Shown: positions 1 through 8,068 of the stretch, piece after piece
Layout: each line of letters begins with the position of its first letter
How positions within the stretch are numbered: the stretch's first letter is position 1
Source of the DNA: UMGS1532 sp045594795
GTDB lineage: Bacteria; Bacillota; Clostridia; Oscillospirales; Acutalibacteraceae
Direction of reading: 5' to 3'
Assembly (NCBI GenBank): GCA_045594795.1
Contig: JAZNZF010000021.1
Location: 1-55,582, forward strand
DNA length: 55,582 nucleotides
Position numbers and translations under genes: made by a program
Notes under the pieces: model-generated
The model's input: only the letters and a program-made list of their open reading frames with translations
Told to the model about the DNA's origin: nothing
Databases searched by the model: none

Positions 1-28
1 TTGATTTTTCGTGCAAATGTGATAAAAT
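1..28 (+). promoter_or_regulatory. Candidate sigma-A promoter of the ABC/DUF5696 operon
   Basis: TTGATT at 1-6, a 16-base spacer and TAAAAT at 23-28 form a reasonable vegetative promoter facing the first gene. The -35 box is at the very edge of the window, so upstream elements cannot be seen. A TTGACA at 124-129 has no good -10 partner. Confidence 0.4.
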
Positions 29-195
29 GAATACAGGTTAATGTGGCAGAGGGTGTAATTATATAAAATAGTCGTTAAATTTAACAAAAAATACCAATGT
101 ATCTTTTGCAATTTAACTAATTATTGACAGCTTAAATTACACAAACCACTAATGACTCTAATAGTTATGTTTATTATTTTTTAGGAGGCTGAACA
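29..195 (+). other. Long 5' leader of the ABC/DUF5696 operon with a 12-bp palindrome
   Basis: About 160 bases separate the candidate promoter from the first start codon. They contain a perfect palindrome, GTTAAATTTAAC, at 74-85 that could be an operator. No known riboswitch fold or intrinsic terminator was recognised. GGAGG at 184-188 lies 7 bases before the ATG at 196. Confidence 0.25.
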
Positions 196-3189
196 ATGCA
201 CAAAAAGTTTATATGTTTTGCGTTAAGTTTGCTAATTTCTGTTTCGTGTTTCTGTGCTCCGCTATCAGTATCAGCAGCAGAGAAATCGCCAGAAAGCACT
301 CAGCTTAATAGTGAAACACAAGCTACCGTTGAACTATTAGAAAGTAACGAATACACCTCGTATTATGATTATTATAATCATTATGCTAAGGCGCCTGTGT
401 ATCGTGGTTTCATTAAGGTTAAGGGTACTGAGTTCTCTGGTGCCGACAAAACCAAAATTGATTCTTACGAAAAGGTTACTGCTGTAGTTCTCAACAAATC
501 AAACAAATGGGTAGAGTATAAAATTACAGTACCCGAGGATGCTAAATATGGTATCGAAATAGATTACTATCAGCTTCCCGATAAAGAGAAAGATATTGAA
601 ATTACTGTTCTTGTAGACGGTAAGGTTCCTTATTCTGAGGCTCAACAGATTTCGTTGCCTCGTATTTGGGACGACGATATTGATTCTGAAAACGTTGCAG
701 AGGGTCTGTATTTCGAAACTACCGACCCTAATGGCAATTCTGATGATGTTCGTCCTTCCCAAAAAGAAAAACCTATTTGGACTACAAGGGAATTAATGAA
801 TGTTCGCGGACTTTATAAAGACCCATATCAATTCTATCTAACTAAAGGAACACATACAGTACGCTTTAACCTTGATAGAGAGGCGGTTGCTATTTCCGAA
901 ATTCGTTTTGGTAATAAGCAGATTATTCCTTCCTACGATGAATACATAAAACAATTCAGCAAAGAAGACTATGTATATAACAACGGTGTAGCTTATGGTG
1001 AAGAAGGAGACTTGTCCGTTACTGTGCAGGCGGAGCAAACCTTCTATAAAAACAACATAACCTTATACGCTACTACTGATAAATCTGATGCTTCCGTTAC
1101 ACCTGCCGATGCTGCATATACTCGTCTTAACACCATTGGCCAAACCAACTGGGCCACAAACGGCGACGAGATTGTGTGGAAGTTTAATGTTAAGAAAGCA
1201 GGTTTATATAAGCTTACTATGCGTGCTCATCAAAACTTCAACGCAGGTATGAAATCGTATAGAATGCTTAAGGTTAACGGCGAGGTTCCGTTTGAAGAGG
1301 CAGAATCTTTAAAATTCGACTATCAGCAAAACTGGTATATGCTTACTCTTGGCAATGGCGAAAAGGGAGAAAAGCGAGAGGATTATTACATCTATTTAAA
1401 TGAGGGTGATAACCTTATTTCTCTTACCTGTACCACAGGTGAAATGAGCGCGGTTTTAAGGGATATTCAGCAAGCTGTATTAGACCTTAACGAAGTGTAC
1501 AGACAGATTATTTCTGTTACTTCAACCCAGCCAGATGCTTACCGCGACTATTCTTTAGACCAGCAAATCCCAACCCTTGAGGATGACCTTTGGGCTGCAA
1601 AAAAATCTGTTGATGAAATTGCTAAACAAATATTTGAATTAACAGGGACAGATGGTTCACAGGCATCGTCGGTAAACTACGTTTCACAAATTCTTGGAGA
1701 ATTAGCCAGTGACCCTTATATTATTGCAGAGCGCTTAGGCAGTCTTAAAGATGCTATTGAAACTTTAGGTAATTTGATTAGTACAATTGGTAAGCTTGCT
1801 CTCGAGCTTGACTACTTAGCAGTTCTTCCTGTTGATACCGAAGAGCCCAAAGCAAGCAAAGGCTTCCTTAACTCAGTTAAATACACTTGGGACCAATTAA
1901 TTTCTTCTTTCACTGTTGATTATAATGTTGCAAGTGATGCGCAAACCACAGGTGAGGACACTCAGGTTGTTCAGGTTTGGGTTAATACAGGTCGTGACCA
2001 AGCTAAAATAATTAACCGACTCGTTGGTGACGACGCTGATAAACTTGTAACTTCCGATGGTAAAAAGATTTCAGTTCACTTAGCACTCGTTGATACTGGT
2101 GCTACACTTATCCGTGCTACCCTTGCAGGTAAAGGCCCCGACTGTGCACTTATGATTGGTGAAGACTCTCCGATGAACCTCGCGGCTCGTGGTGCTTTAT
2201 TACCACTTACCGAGTATAAGCCCGCAATCGAAGACCAATTCTATCCTTGTGCTTGGACTCCGTTCTGGTATAATGGCGAATATTATGCATTGCCCGAAAC
2301 CCAAAACTTTGATGTTATGTTCTACAGAACCGACATCTTTGAGGAAATGGGTCTTGAAATACCTAAAACCTGGGACGAATTCTATAAGGTTATGGAGATA
2401 CTCCAAAACTCTAACCTTATTGTAGGTATTCCTGAGGTTGACTCGGCTAACGCCGGTGTTTCAATGGGTATCAAAACCTTTGATAAATTCTTAGTACAAA
2501 ACGGCGGTACATATTATAATAAAGACCTTAGCAAAACAAGATTTACTGATGAGGTTGCGTATCAGTCGTTTGAAAGATGGGTAGAGTTATATAGCAAGTA
2601 TGGTCTTGATAGGTCATTTGACTTCTACAGCCGTTTCAGAACAGGCGAGATGCCCCTTTCTATTCAGCTGTATACATCATACAATCAGCTAAAAACTGCT
2701 GCTCCCGAGCTTAACGGTCTTTGGACTATTGCACCAATTCCCGGTACAGTTCAAAAAGATGGCTCTATAGATATTTCTCAAACATCTGTTGTTACAGGCT
2801 GTATTTTACTTAAGGCTGCCGAGAAGAAAGGCATTACCGAAGCGGCTTCTACATTCTTAAGCTGGTGGGCAAGTGCTGATACTCAGGCTGCATACGCTCG
2901 CGAGTTAGAGGCAACACTTGGTATAGCAGCTCGCTATCATCCGGCTAACAAAGAAGCGTTCAAGTCACTTGCTTGGACCGATGAAGAGGCTGCAGTTATA
3001 ACTGAGCAATGGGAAGCTGTTACCGTTATGAACGAAATTCCTGGTAACTATGTTCTTAAACGTTCTATAACAAGTGCATTTAGAAATGTTATTTCAGGTA
3101 AGAACACTGCACGAAGAGCTCTTACAATTTATAATTCAGATATTAATGACGAAATTACGCGTAAGCGTAAAGAATTCGGATTGGAATAG
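196..3189 (+). CDS. Very large secreted ABC solute-binding protein with N-terminal beta-sandwich modules
   Basis: 997 residues, roughly twice the usual 400-550 of a family 1 sugar-binding protein. Residues 1-27 are a type I signal peptide ending near VSAA; no convincing lipobox is present although two Cys lie in the hydrophobic stretch. Residues about 50-240 and 265-430 read as two beta-rich jelly-roll-like modules (KGTHTVRF; KAGLYKLTMRAH), possibly carbohydrate-binding. A helical stretch follows at about 430-545. The canonical binding-protein domain starts near residue 586 (VQVWVNTG) and runs to the end, with typical PALMIGED-like and GIPE segments. It heads the operon and should deliver a saccharide to one or both permease pairs that follow. 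The start is set by GGAGG seven bases upstream. Module assignment to carbohydrate binding is inference from pattern. Confidence 0.85.
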   Translation: MHKKFICFALSLLISVSCFCAPLSVSAAEKSPESTQLNSETQATVELLESNEYTSYYDYYNHYAKAPVYRGFIKVKGTEFSGADKTKIDSYEKVTAVVLNKSNKWVEYKITVPEDAKYGIEIDYYQLPDKEKDIEITVLVDGKVPYSEAQQISLPRIWDDDIDSENVAEGLYFETTDPNGNSDDVRPSQKEKPIWTTRELMNVRGLYKDPYQFYLTKGTHTVRFNLDREAVAISEIRFGNKQIIPSYDEYIKQFSKEDYVYNNGVAYGEEGDLSVTVQAEQTFYKNNITLYATTDKSDASVTPADAAYTRLNTIGQTNWATNGDEIVWKFNVKKAGLYKLTMRAHQNFNAGMKSYRMLKVNGEVPFEEAESLKFDYQQNWYMLTLGNGEKGEKREDYYIYLNEGDNLISLTCTTGEMSAVLRDIQQAVLDLNEVYRQIISVTSTQPDAYRDYSLDQQIPTLEDDLWAAKKSVDEIAKQIFELTGTDGSQASSVNYVSQILGELASDPYIIAERLGSLKDAIETLGNLISTIGKLALELDYLAVLPVDTEEPKASKGFLNSVKYTWDQLISSFTVDYNVASDAQTTGEDTQVVQVWVNTGRDQAKIINRLVGDDADKLVTSDGKKISVHLALVDTGATLIRATLAGKGPDCALMIGEDSPMNLAARGALLPLTEYKPAIEDQFYPCAWTPFWYNGEYYALPETQNFDVMFYRTDIFEEMGLEIPKTWDEFYKVMEILQNSNLIVGIPEVDSANAGVSMGIKTFDKFLVQNGGTYYNKDLSKTRFTDEVAYQSFERWVELYSKYGLDRSFDFYSRFRTGEMPLSIQLYTSYNQLKTAAPELNGLWTIAPIPGTVQKDGSIDISQTSVVTGCILLKAAEKKGITEAASTFLSWWASADTQAAYARELEATLGIAARYHPANKEAFKSLAWTDEEAAVITEQWEAVTVMNEIPGNYVLKRSITSAFRNVISGKNTARRALTIYNSDINDEITRKRKEFGLE

Positions 3190-3203
3190 GAGGCGGTTTG
3201 GTT

Positions 3204-4115
3204 ATGACAAAAATGCAAATTAAAAAAGCAAGACAGCAAAAGCGTACCAGCGACTTTCCATTCATCGTTTTGTTGTCACCGTTCCTTCTATTCTTCTTCG
3301 TATTTACAATTCTTCCAATAGCCTCTTCAATAGTTCTAAGCTTTACCGATTTTAATATGGTTACTATTAATAACTTTGTTGGCTTTGATAACTACATCAG
3401 GTTATTCTTAGAAGACGATATTTTCACTATTGCACTTAAGAATACTATGATTTATGCGTTGGTTTCCGGACCTGTAGGCTTCATTTTAAGCTTTGTTGTT
3501 GCTTGGTTTATCAATGAGCTTAACAGAACGGTTCGTACCATTGTTACATTTTTAGTTTATTCTCCAGCAATGGTAGGTAACATATTCTTTATTTGGCTTT
3601 ACGTATTCTCGTCTGATAGCCGTGGACTTTTAAACGATATTATGTTAAAGCTTGGCCTTATCGCAGACCCGATTGAATGGTTGTCCAACACCCAATACTC
3701 ATTCGGTATAGTAATGTTTGTTATTATTTGGATGAGTTTTGGTACAGGCTTCCTTTCCTTTGCTGCAGGTCTAAAGGGTCTTGACCACACTTATTACGAG
3801 GCCGCCGCTATCGACGGACTTAAGAATCGTTGGCAAGAGCTTTATTATGTTACATTCCCACAAATGGGTCCACAGCTAATGTTCGGTGCTGTTATGTCAA
3901 TTTCGGGTGCATTTGCTGTTGGTAACGTAAACCGTGCACTAACAGGTTTCCCAAGTACCGATTATTGTACCCACACAATATTATTACATATGACCGACTA
4001 TGCAACAACCCGTTTTGAAATGGGTTATGCATCTGCAATAGCAGTAGTACTGTTTGCAATGATGCTTATCTTCTATATAATCGTTCATAAAGTAGTAAGC
4101 AAATTCTCAGATTAG
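3204..4115 (+). CDS. Sugar ABC transporter permease (MalF/UgpA type), pair 1
   Basis: Inner-membrane subunit of a CUT1-type sugar importer, about 303 residues and six predicted membrane segments starting near residue 20 (PFIVLLSPFLLFFFVF). The cytoplasmic coupling loop carries the EAA motif (EAAAIDGLKNRWQEL), which contacts the ATPase. A TTG at 3198 also opens this frame, but it lies only 4 bases after GGAGG (3189-3193), so the ATG at 3204 is preferred. It directly follows the solute-binding protein gene and precedes its partner permease, so translational coupling is likely. The substrate cannot be read from the sequence. Confidence 0.9.
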   Translation: MTKMQIKKARQQKRTSDFPFIVLLSPFLLFFFVFTILPIASSIVLSFTDFNMVTINNFVGFDNYIRLFLEDDIFTIALKNTMIYALVSGPVGFILSFVVAWFINELNRTVRTIVTFLVYSPAMVGNIFFIWLYVFSSDSRGLLNDIMLKLGLIADPIEWLSNTQYSFGIVMFVIIWMSFGTGFLSFAAGLKGLDHTYYEAAAIDGLKNRWQELYYVTFPQMGPQLMFGAVMSISGAFAVGNVNRALTGFPSTDYCTHTILLHMTDYATTRFEMGYASAIAVVLFAMMLIFYIIVHKVVSKFSD

Positions 4116-4126
4116 GAGGTGCAGTT

Positions 4127-5029
4127 ATGGAAAAAGAAATGACTTTTTGGAGACGCGTAAAGTTTAATCACAGGTCCAAGAAAAAGGTTATGCTTTCAAG
4201 GTCACATATGGGTAACTTTGGCGTATTTTTATTCCTTTTAGTAATGTGTGTTATTATGGCTGCGCCTATGGTTTATGCAATTTTGCAGTCCATAAAACCT
4301 ATTGACGAGATTTTCCTATATCCACCAAGATTCTATGTTAAAAACCCAACCTTCGATAACTTTGTGCAAGTTGTATCACTTGCCGGTAGCTTGTGGGTTC
4401 CTTTCATTAGATATCTATTTAACAGCGTATTCATTACCGTTATAGGAACAGTCGCTTGTTTGGTTGTTTCTGCAATGGCTGGTTATTCTTTAGCTAAAGG
4501 TCAATTCAAGGGTAAAGCTGCAATTGGTCAAGCGGTTTCTCTTTCGCTCTTGTTCCGTGCTGAAGTAACTTCCATTCCTGCATATTTCATTGTTGCAAAA
4601 TTAGGTATTATAGATTCTTATTGGGCGTTGCTTTTACCACCATTAGCATCTACTATGGGCGTGTTCCTTATTAAGCAGTTTGCATTAAGCTCAATACCTA
4701 ATGAAACATTAGAGGCTGCCCGTATCGATGGTGCAAGTGAATATAAAATATTCTCTTCAATCGTTATACCTTGTATAAAACCGGCATTGCTCACAGCCGC
4801 TATTTTCACATTCAATGCTATGTGGAACAGTGCAGGTACTTCTCAGTACATATTTAACGAAAGCTTAAAAGAATTACCTACCGTTTTAAGTACAATTTCA
4901 CTTGGCGGTATTGCTCGTCAGGGCGCTACTGCAGCGGTTGCTGTTGTTCTTATGGTTCCACCCTGTGTGTTCTTTATCATCAACCAGAGTTCCGTTATGG
5001 ATACAATGGCACACTCGGGTATGAAATAG
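4127..5029 (+). CDS. Carbohydrate ABC transporter permease (MalG/UgpE type), pair 1
   Basis: Second permease subunit of the first pair, 300 residues, with a cytoplasmic N-terminus rich in Lys/Arg and then six membrane segments. The EAA loop is clear (EAARIDGASEYKIFSSIVIP). GGAGGT stands seven bases ahead of the ATG. It should form a heterodimer with the preceding subunit. No ATP-binding subunit is encoded in this operon; in Gram-positive bacteria a shared MsmK-type ATPase encoded elsewhere commonly energises CUT1 importers, and that is the likely solution here. Confidence 0.9.
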   Translation: MEKEMTFWRRVKFNHRSKKKVMLSRSHMGNFGVFLFLLVMCVIMAAPMVYAILQSIKPIDEIFLYPPRFYVKNPTFDNFVQVVSLAGSLWVPFIRYLFNSVFITVIGTVACLVVSAMAGYSLAKGQFKGKAAIGQAVSLSLLFRAEVTSIPAYFIVAKLGIIDSYWALLLPPLASTMGVFLIKQFALSSIPNETLEAARIDGASEYKIFSSIVIPCIKPALLTAAIFTFNAMWNSAGTSQYIFNESLKELPTVLSTISLGGIARQGATAAVAVVLMVPPCVFFIINQSSVMDTMAHSGMK

Positions 5030-5042
5030 AGGGGGAGAGTAT

Positions 5043-8036
5043 ATGAAAAAGTTTTTAAAAATATCTTTTATTGTAGCACTCTGTCTTTCTATGATAACTG
5101 CTACTACTGCATCAGCTGTAACTCCGTCCTATGCTCCATACTTGGGCTATGAGTACAACTCGTTCGATGAGTCTGTTGCTGCTCCTATTGGATACACACC
5201 GGTTGAAACTCTTATCGGTTCCGATTTTGATTTTTCTGTAGAATATAAAAGTTTTACAGACATATCTATCGATGTGCACGACCCGGATTATCCATCTGCA
5301 TATGTATTAGATGCAGCGGCAGGCGTTGTGTATAAAACTGATACTTCACTTAATGTTAGAAGCATTTTTTCTAATATAGTATCTGAAAATGGAAAAAAGT
5401 TCAGCTTAGTTGGCTCAACCAAAATAGCTAACGATTATGACAACTCCTATTTTTATGTTAATAAAGGTAATAATGTTTATGTAATCAGCGCTATGTCCAA
5501 AGTTGTTAATACTATTAATACAAATGGTGTTGTAGCAATGACAAGTTGTGCAGTTGCAAAGGACGATGTTTATGATACATATTTACTTTTAGTTACTGCT
5601 GATAAGCAAGATGGTATCTCTATCTATGATGCTACAGGCAACTATGTTGGATTTAACAAATTAGGTAGTAAAATCAACGATATTACATTTAACTTCGATA
5701 TGAGTTCATTGTATGCTATCGATGGTGGCGCTAATAAAATTCTATCGCTTTCTCCAGTTACGGAATATGATGAAGACGATAATGAGATTTTAACTTCAAT
5801 TGAAAAGATAGAGGAAATCGACCCTAAAATTGATATCTCTAATTCTTACTCATTAGCTGTTGACTCTATGGACGAATTTGTTTACATAAATCTTGTAAAT
5901 AAAATCGCAAAAATAGATATTTTTATGGGTGATATTTCATATATTAACAGCTCATCAATTCCTCATAACGTTGATGTTCAAGGCCTGAATTATGGTTCAA
6001 TAGCTGTTATGACTGATACGGATACTCTTGTTGCACTTAACGCTACGAGTAAACGTTTAGATAGGTATAATTCCTTTGGAGGATACGTTAGTTCTTCCAC
6101 CGAATTGGGATTATCCTTATCAGCTCCTAATGATATCCTTTATAAAAATAATAAGTACATTTACATTTTAGACAGTGGTAACTCCCGTATTTTGAAGCTT
6201 GATAAAGACTTAGAAAAGATTATCTCGATATACTCAAGCTTCTATGATAAAAAGATGGGTTATTTAACCTTCTATGGCGCACGAGGACTTACAATAGACG
6301 AACACGAGAATTTCTATATTGCTGATACCGAAAACTATCGTGTAATTATTTCTGATAACAAAGGTAACGTTAAACATGTTATCACAAGGCCTGACCAACA
6401 ACTTCAGGATACCGAGGCACCGTTCCGCGCAACCAAGGTTATTCTTGATAGAAAAGACCAGTTGTATATCATTTGTGATAGTATTAACTTAGGTGCTTTT
6501 GTTTACGACCTTGATGGCAATTTTAAAACATTTTTTGGTAGTAACAACGTTCAGGCTACAGCCGAAGTTATTATGAACTATATTAAACGTCAGTTTATGA
6601 CACGCGCACAGTTAAAAACACAGAAAAAAATTACTCCAATTGCGCTTACTAACTTTGATATAGATAGTGACGGCTTTATCTATACTGTTACTTTAACCGA
6701 GCAAAACAGAAGAAATAACACATTCGAAAATATGGTTCGTAAACTTAATTTCCAGGGCAAAGACATCTTCTCATTAAGTGGCAACTCAAAAGGCTTTGGT
6801 GATTTTGAATGGAACCGTCAGACAAACCACACAAATACATCGTTTATTGATATCGATATTGACAAGAACGGTTACATAAATCTTATCGACTCAGGTCGTG
6901 GAAAGGTGTTCCAATATAGTGAACAAGGTGACCTAATCACTGTATTTGGTGGATTATCAAATCAGGCAGGCGCGTTTGCTGAACCGGTAGCTATTGAAAG
7001 CATTGGTGATAGAATATTTGTAGTTGACCGTTTGAACAATTCTATTTCTATATTTAAACCAACTGCTTATACAAAAGCATTGCGTAAAGCGTACGACCTT
7101 CTTGACAGTAGTGATTATGACGCGGCTTTAGCTGCATGGTCAGACGTTCTTAAGTATAATACAAACAGCCAATATCCATATTATGGTATGGGTAGAGCTT
7201 ATGAAATGAAGAGCGACTACGAAAATGCTATGAAGTATTTCAAGCTCGCCAATTCTAAACCAGAGTATTCTAAATCGTATCAAGAATATAGAAAAGAGTA
7301 TGTTAATCAGAACATTGGTTGGATGATTTTAATAGCGCTTGTTGCAATAGCTGCAATCTATGTATTGTTTAGAATCCTCAAAAAGAAGATGGTTGCAAAG
7401 CACGGCTCAGCATATTCACCGCTTGAAACTAAGTGGGGTATGCCAATATATGTACTGATGCACCCCGTAGATGGTTTTGAACAATTCCGTAACAGAAATA
7501 TTCATTCTGTTCCAATTGCAATCGGTTTAGTAATTGCTTGGTTCTTAGTAAAGGTTGTTCAATTCTTTGGTACTGGTTTTGCATTCAATGAAAATAGAGC
7601 TATCGACTACGATTTCTTTGCAAATATAATTTCAACCGTAGGCTTATATGTTCTATTTATTATCGCAAACTGGGCTGTTTGTACATTACTTAACGGTAAG
7701 GGTAGAATGAAAGAAATTATTTGTGTTGTTGCTTACGCTTTAACACCTATGCTTCTTACAACGCTTCTAAATGTTGTTCTTTCAAACACAATGACACTTG
7801 ATGAACAATCCTTCATTTCGATAATTAATGTTGTTGGTATTCTTTGGTCGGCAATTATTCTCTTGTTAGGTCTCTATACCATTCATCAGTATTCGTTTGG
7901 TGGAACTATTGGCTCAACACTATTAACATTATTAGGTATGGCGGTTATAGCCTTGCTTATAATTCTATTCTTCACACTACTACAGCAGTGCTATGCGTTC
8001 GTCTTGTCTATTATTTCAGAGCTTAAATTACGATGA
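5043..8036 (+). CDS. Secreted NHL-type beta-propeller / TPR / YIP1 membrane fusion protein
   Basis: 997 residues. A signal peptide (1-25, ending TASA) leads into a long extracytoplasmic region, about 65-675, built of repeated blades with NHL-like signatures (APNDILYKNNKYIYILDSGN; GLTIDEHENFYIADTENYRV). A short TPR segment follows at about 677-745 (ALAAWSDVL, YGMGRAYEMKSDYENAMKYF). A first membrane helix lies at about 758-778, and a C-terminal YIP1-like domain with about five helices occupies 795-990. The topology puts propeller and TPR outside and YIP1 in the membrane. It sits between the two permease pairs, suggesting a scaffold or sensor for the same system. Function is unknown; YIP1 proteins have no defined enzymatic role in bacteria. 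Confidence 0.75.
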   Translation: MKKFLKISFIVALCLSMITATTASAVTPSYAPYLGYEYNSFDESVAAPIGYTPVETLIGSDFDFSVEYKSFTDISIDVHDPDYPSAYVLDAAAGVVYKTDTSLNVRSIFSNIVSENGKKFSLVGSTKIANDYDNSYFYVNKGNNVYVISAMSKVVNTINTNGVVAMTSCAVAKDDVYDTYLLLVTADKQDGISIYDATGNYVGFNKLGSKINDITFNFDMSSLYAIDGGANKILSLSPVTEYDEDDNEILTSIEKIEEIDPKIDISNSYSLAVDSMDEFVYINLVNKIAKIDIFMGDISYINSSSIPHNVDVQGLNYGSIAVMTDTDTLVALNATSKRLDRYNSFGGYVSSSTELGLSLSAPNDILYKNNKYIYILDSGNSRILKLDKDLEKIISIYSSFYDKKMGYLTFYGARGLTIDEHENFYIADTENYRVIISDNKGNVKHVITRPDQQLQDTEAPFRATKVILDRKDQLYIICDSINLGAFVYDLDGNFKTFFGSNNVQATAEVIMNYIKRQFMTRAQLKTQKKITPIALTNFDIDSDGFIYTVTLTEQNRRNNTFENMVRKLNFQGKDIFSLSGNSKGFGDFEWNRQTNHTNTSFIDIDIDKNGYINLIDSGRGKVFQYSEQGDLITVFGGLSNQAGAFAEPVAIESIGDRIFVVDRLNNSISIFKPTAYTKALRKAYDLLDSSDYDAALAAWSDVLKYNTNSQYPYYGMGRAYEMKSDYENAMKYFKLANSKPEYSKSYQEYRKEYVNQNIGWMILIALVAIAAIYVLFRILKKKMVAKHGSAYSPLETKWGMPIYVLMHPVDGFEQFRNRNIHSVPIAIGLVIAWFLVKVVQFFGTGFAFNENRAIDYDFFANIISTVGLYVLFIIANWAVCTLLNGKGRMKEIICVVAYALTPMLLTTLLNVVLSNTMTLDEQSFISIINVVGILWSAIILLLGLYTIHQYSFGGTIGSTLLTLLGMAVIALLIILFFTLLQQCYAFVLSIISELKLR

Positions 8037-8068
8037 GCATGACATGATTATTAAAGGAGGAAATTATC

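Noticed and set aside
196..8036. The two 997-residue proteins as paralogues
   Set aside because: Equal length is coincidence; domains and sequences are unrelated.
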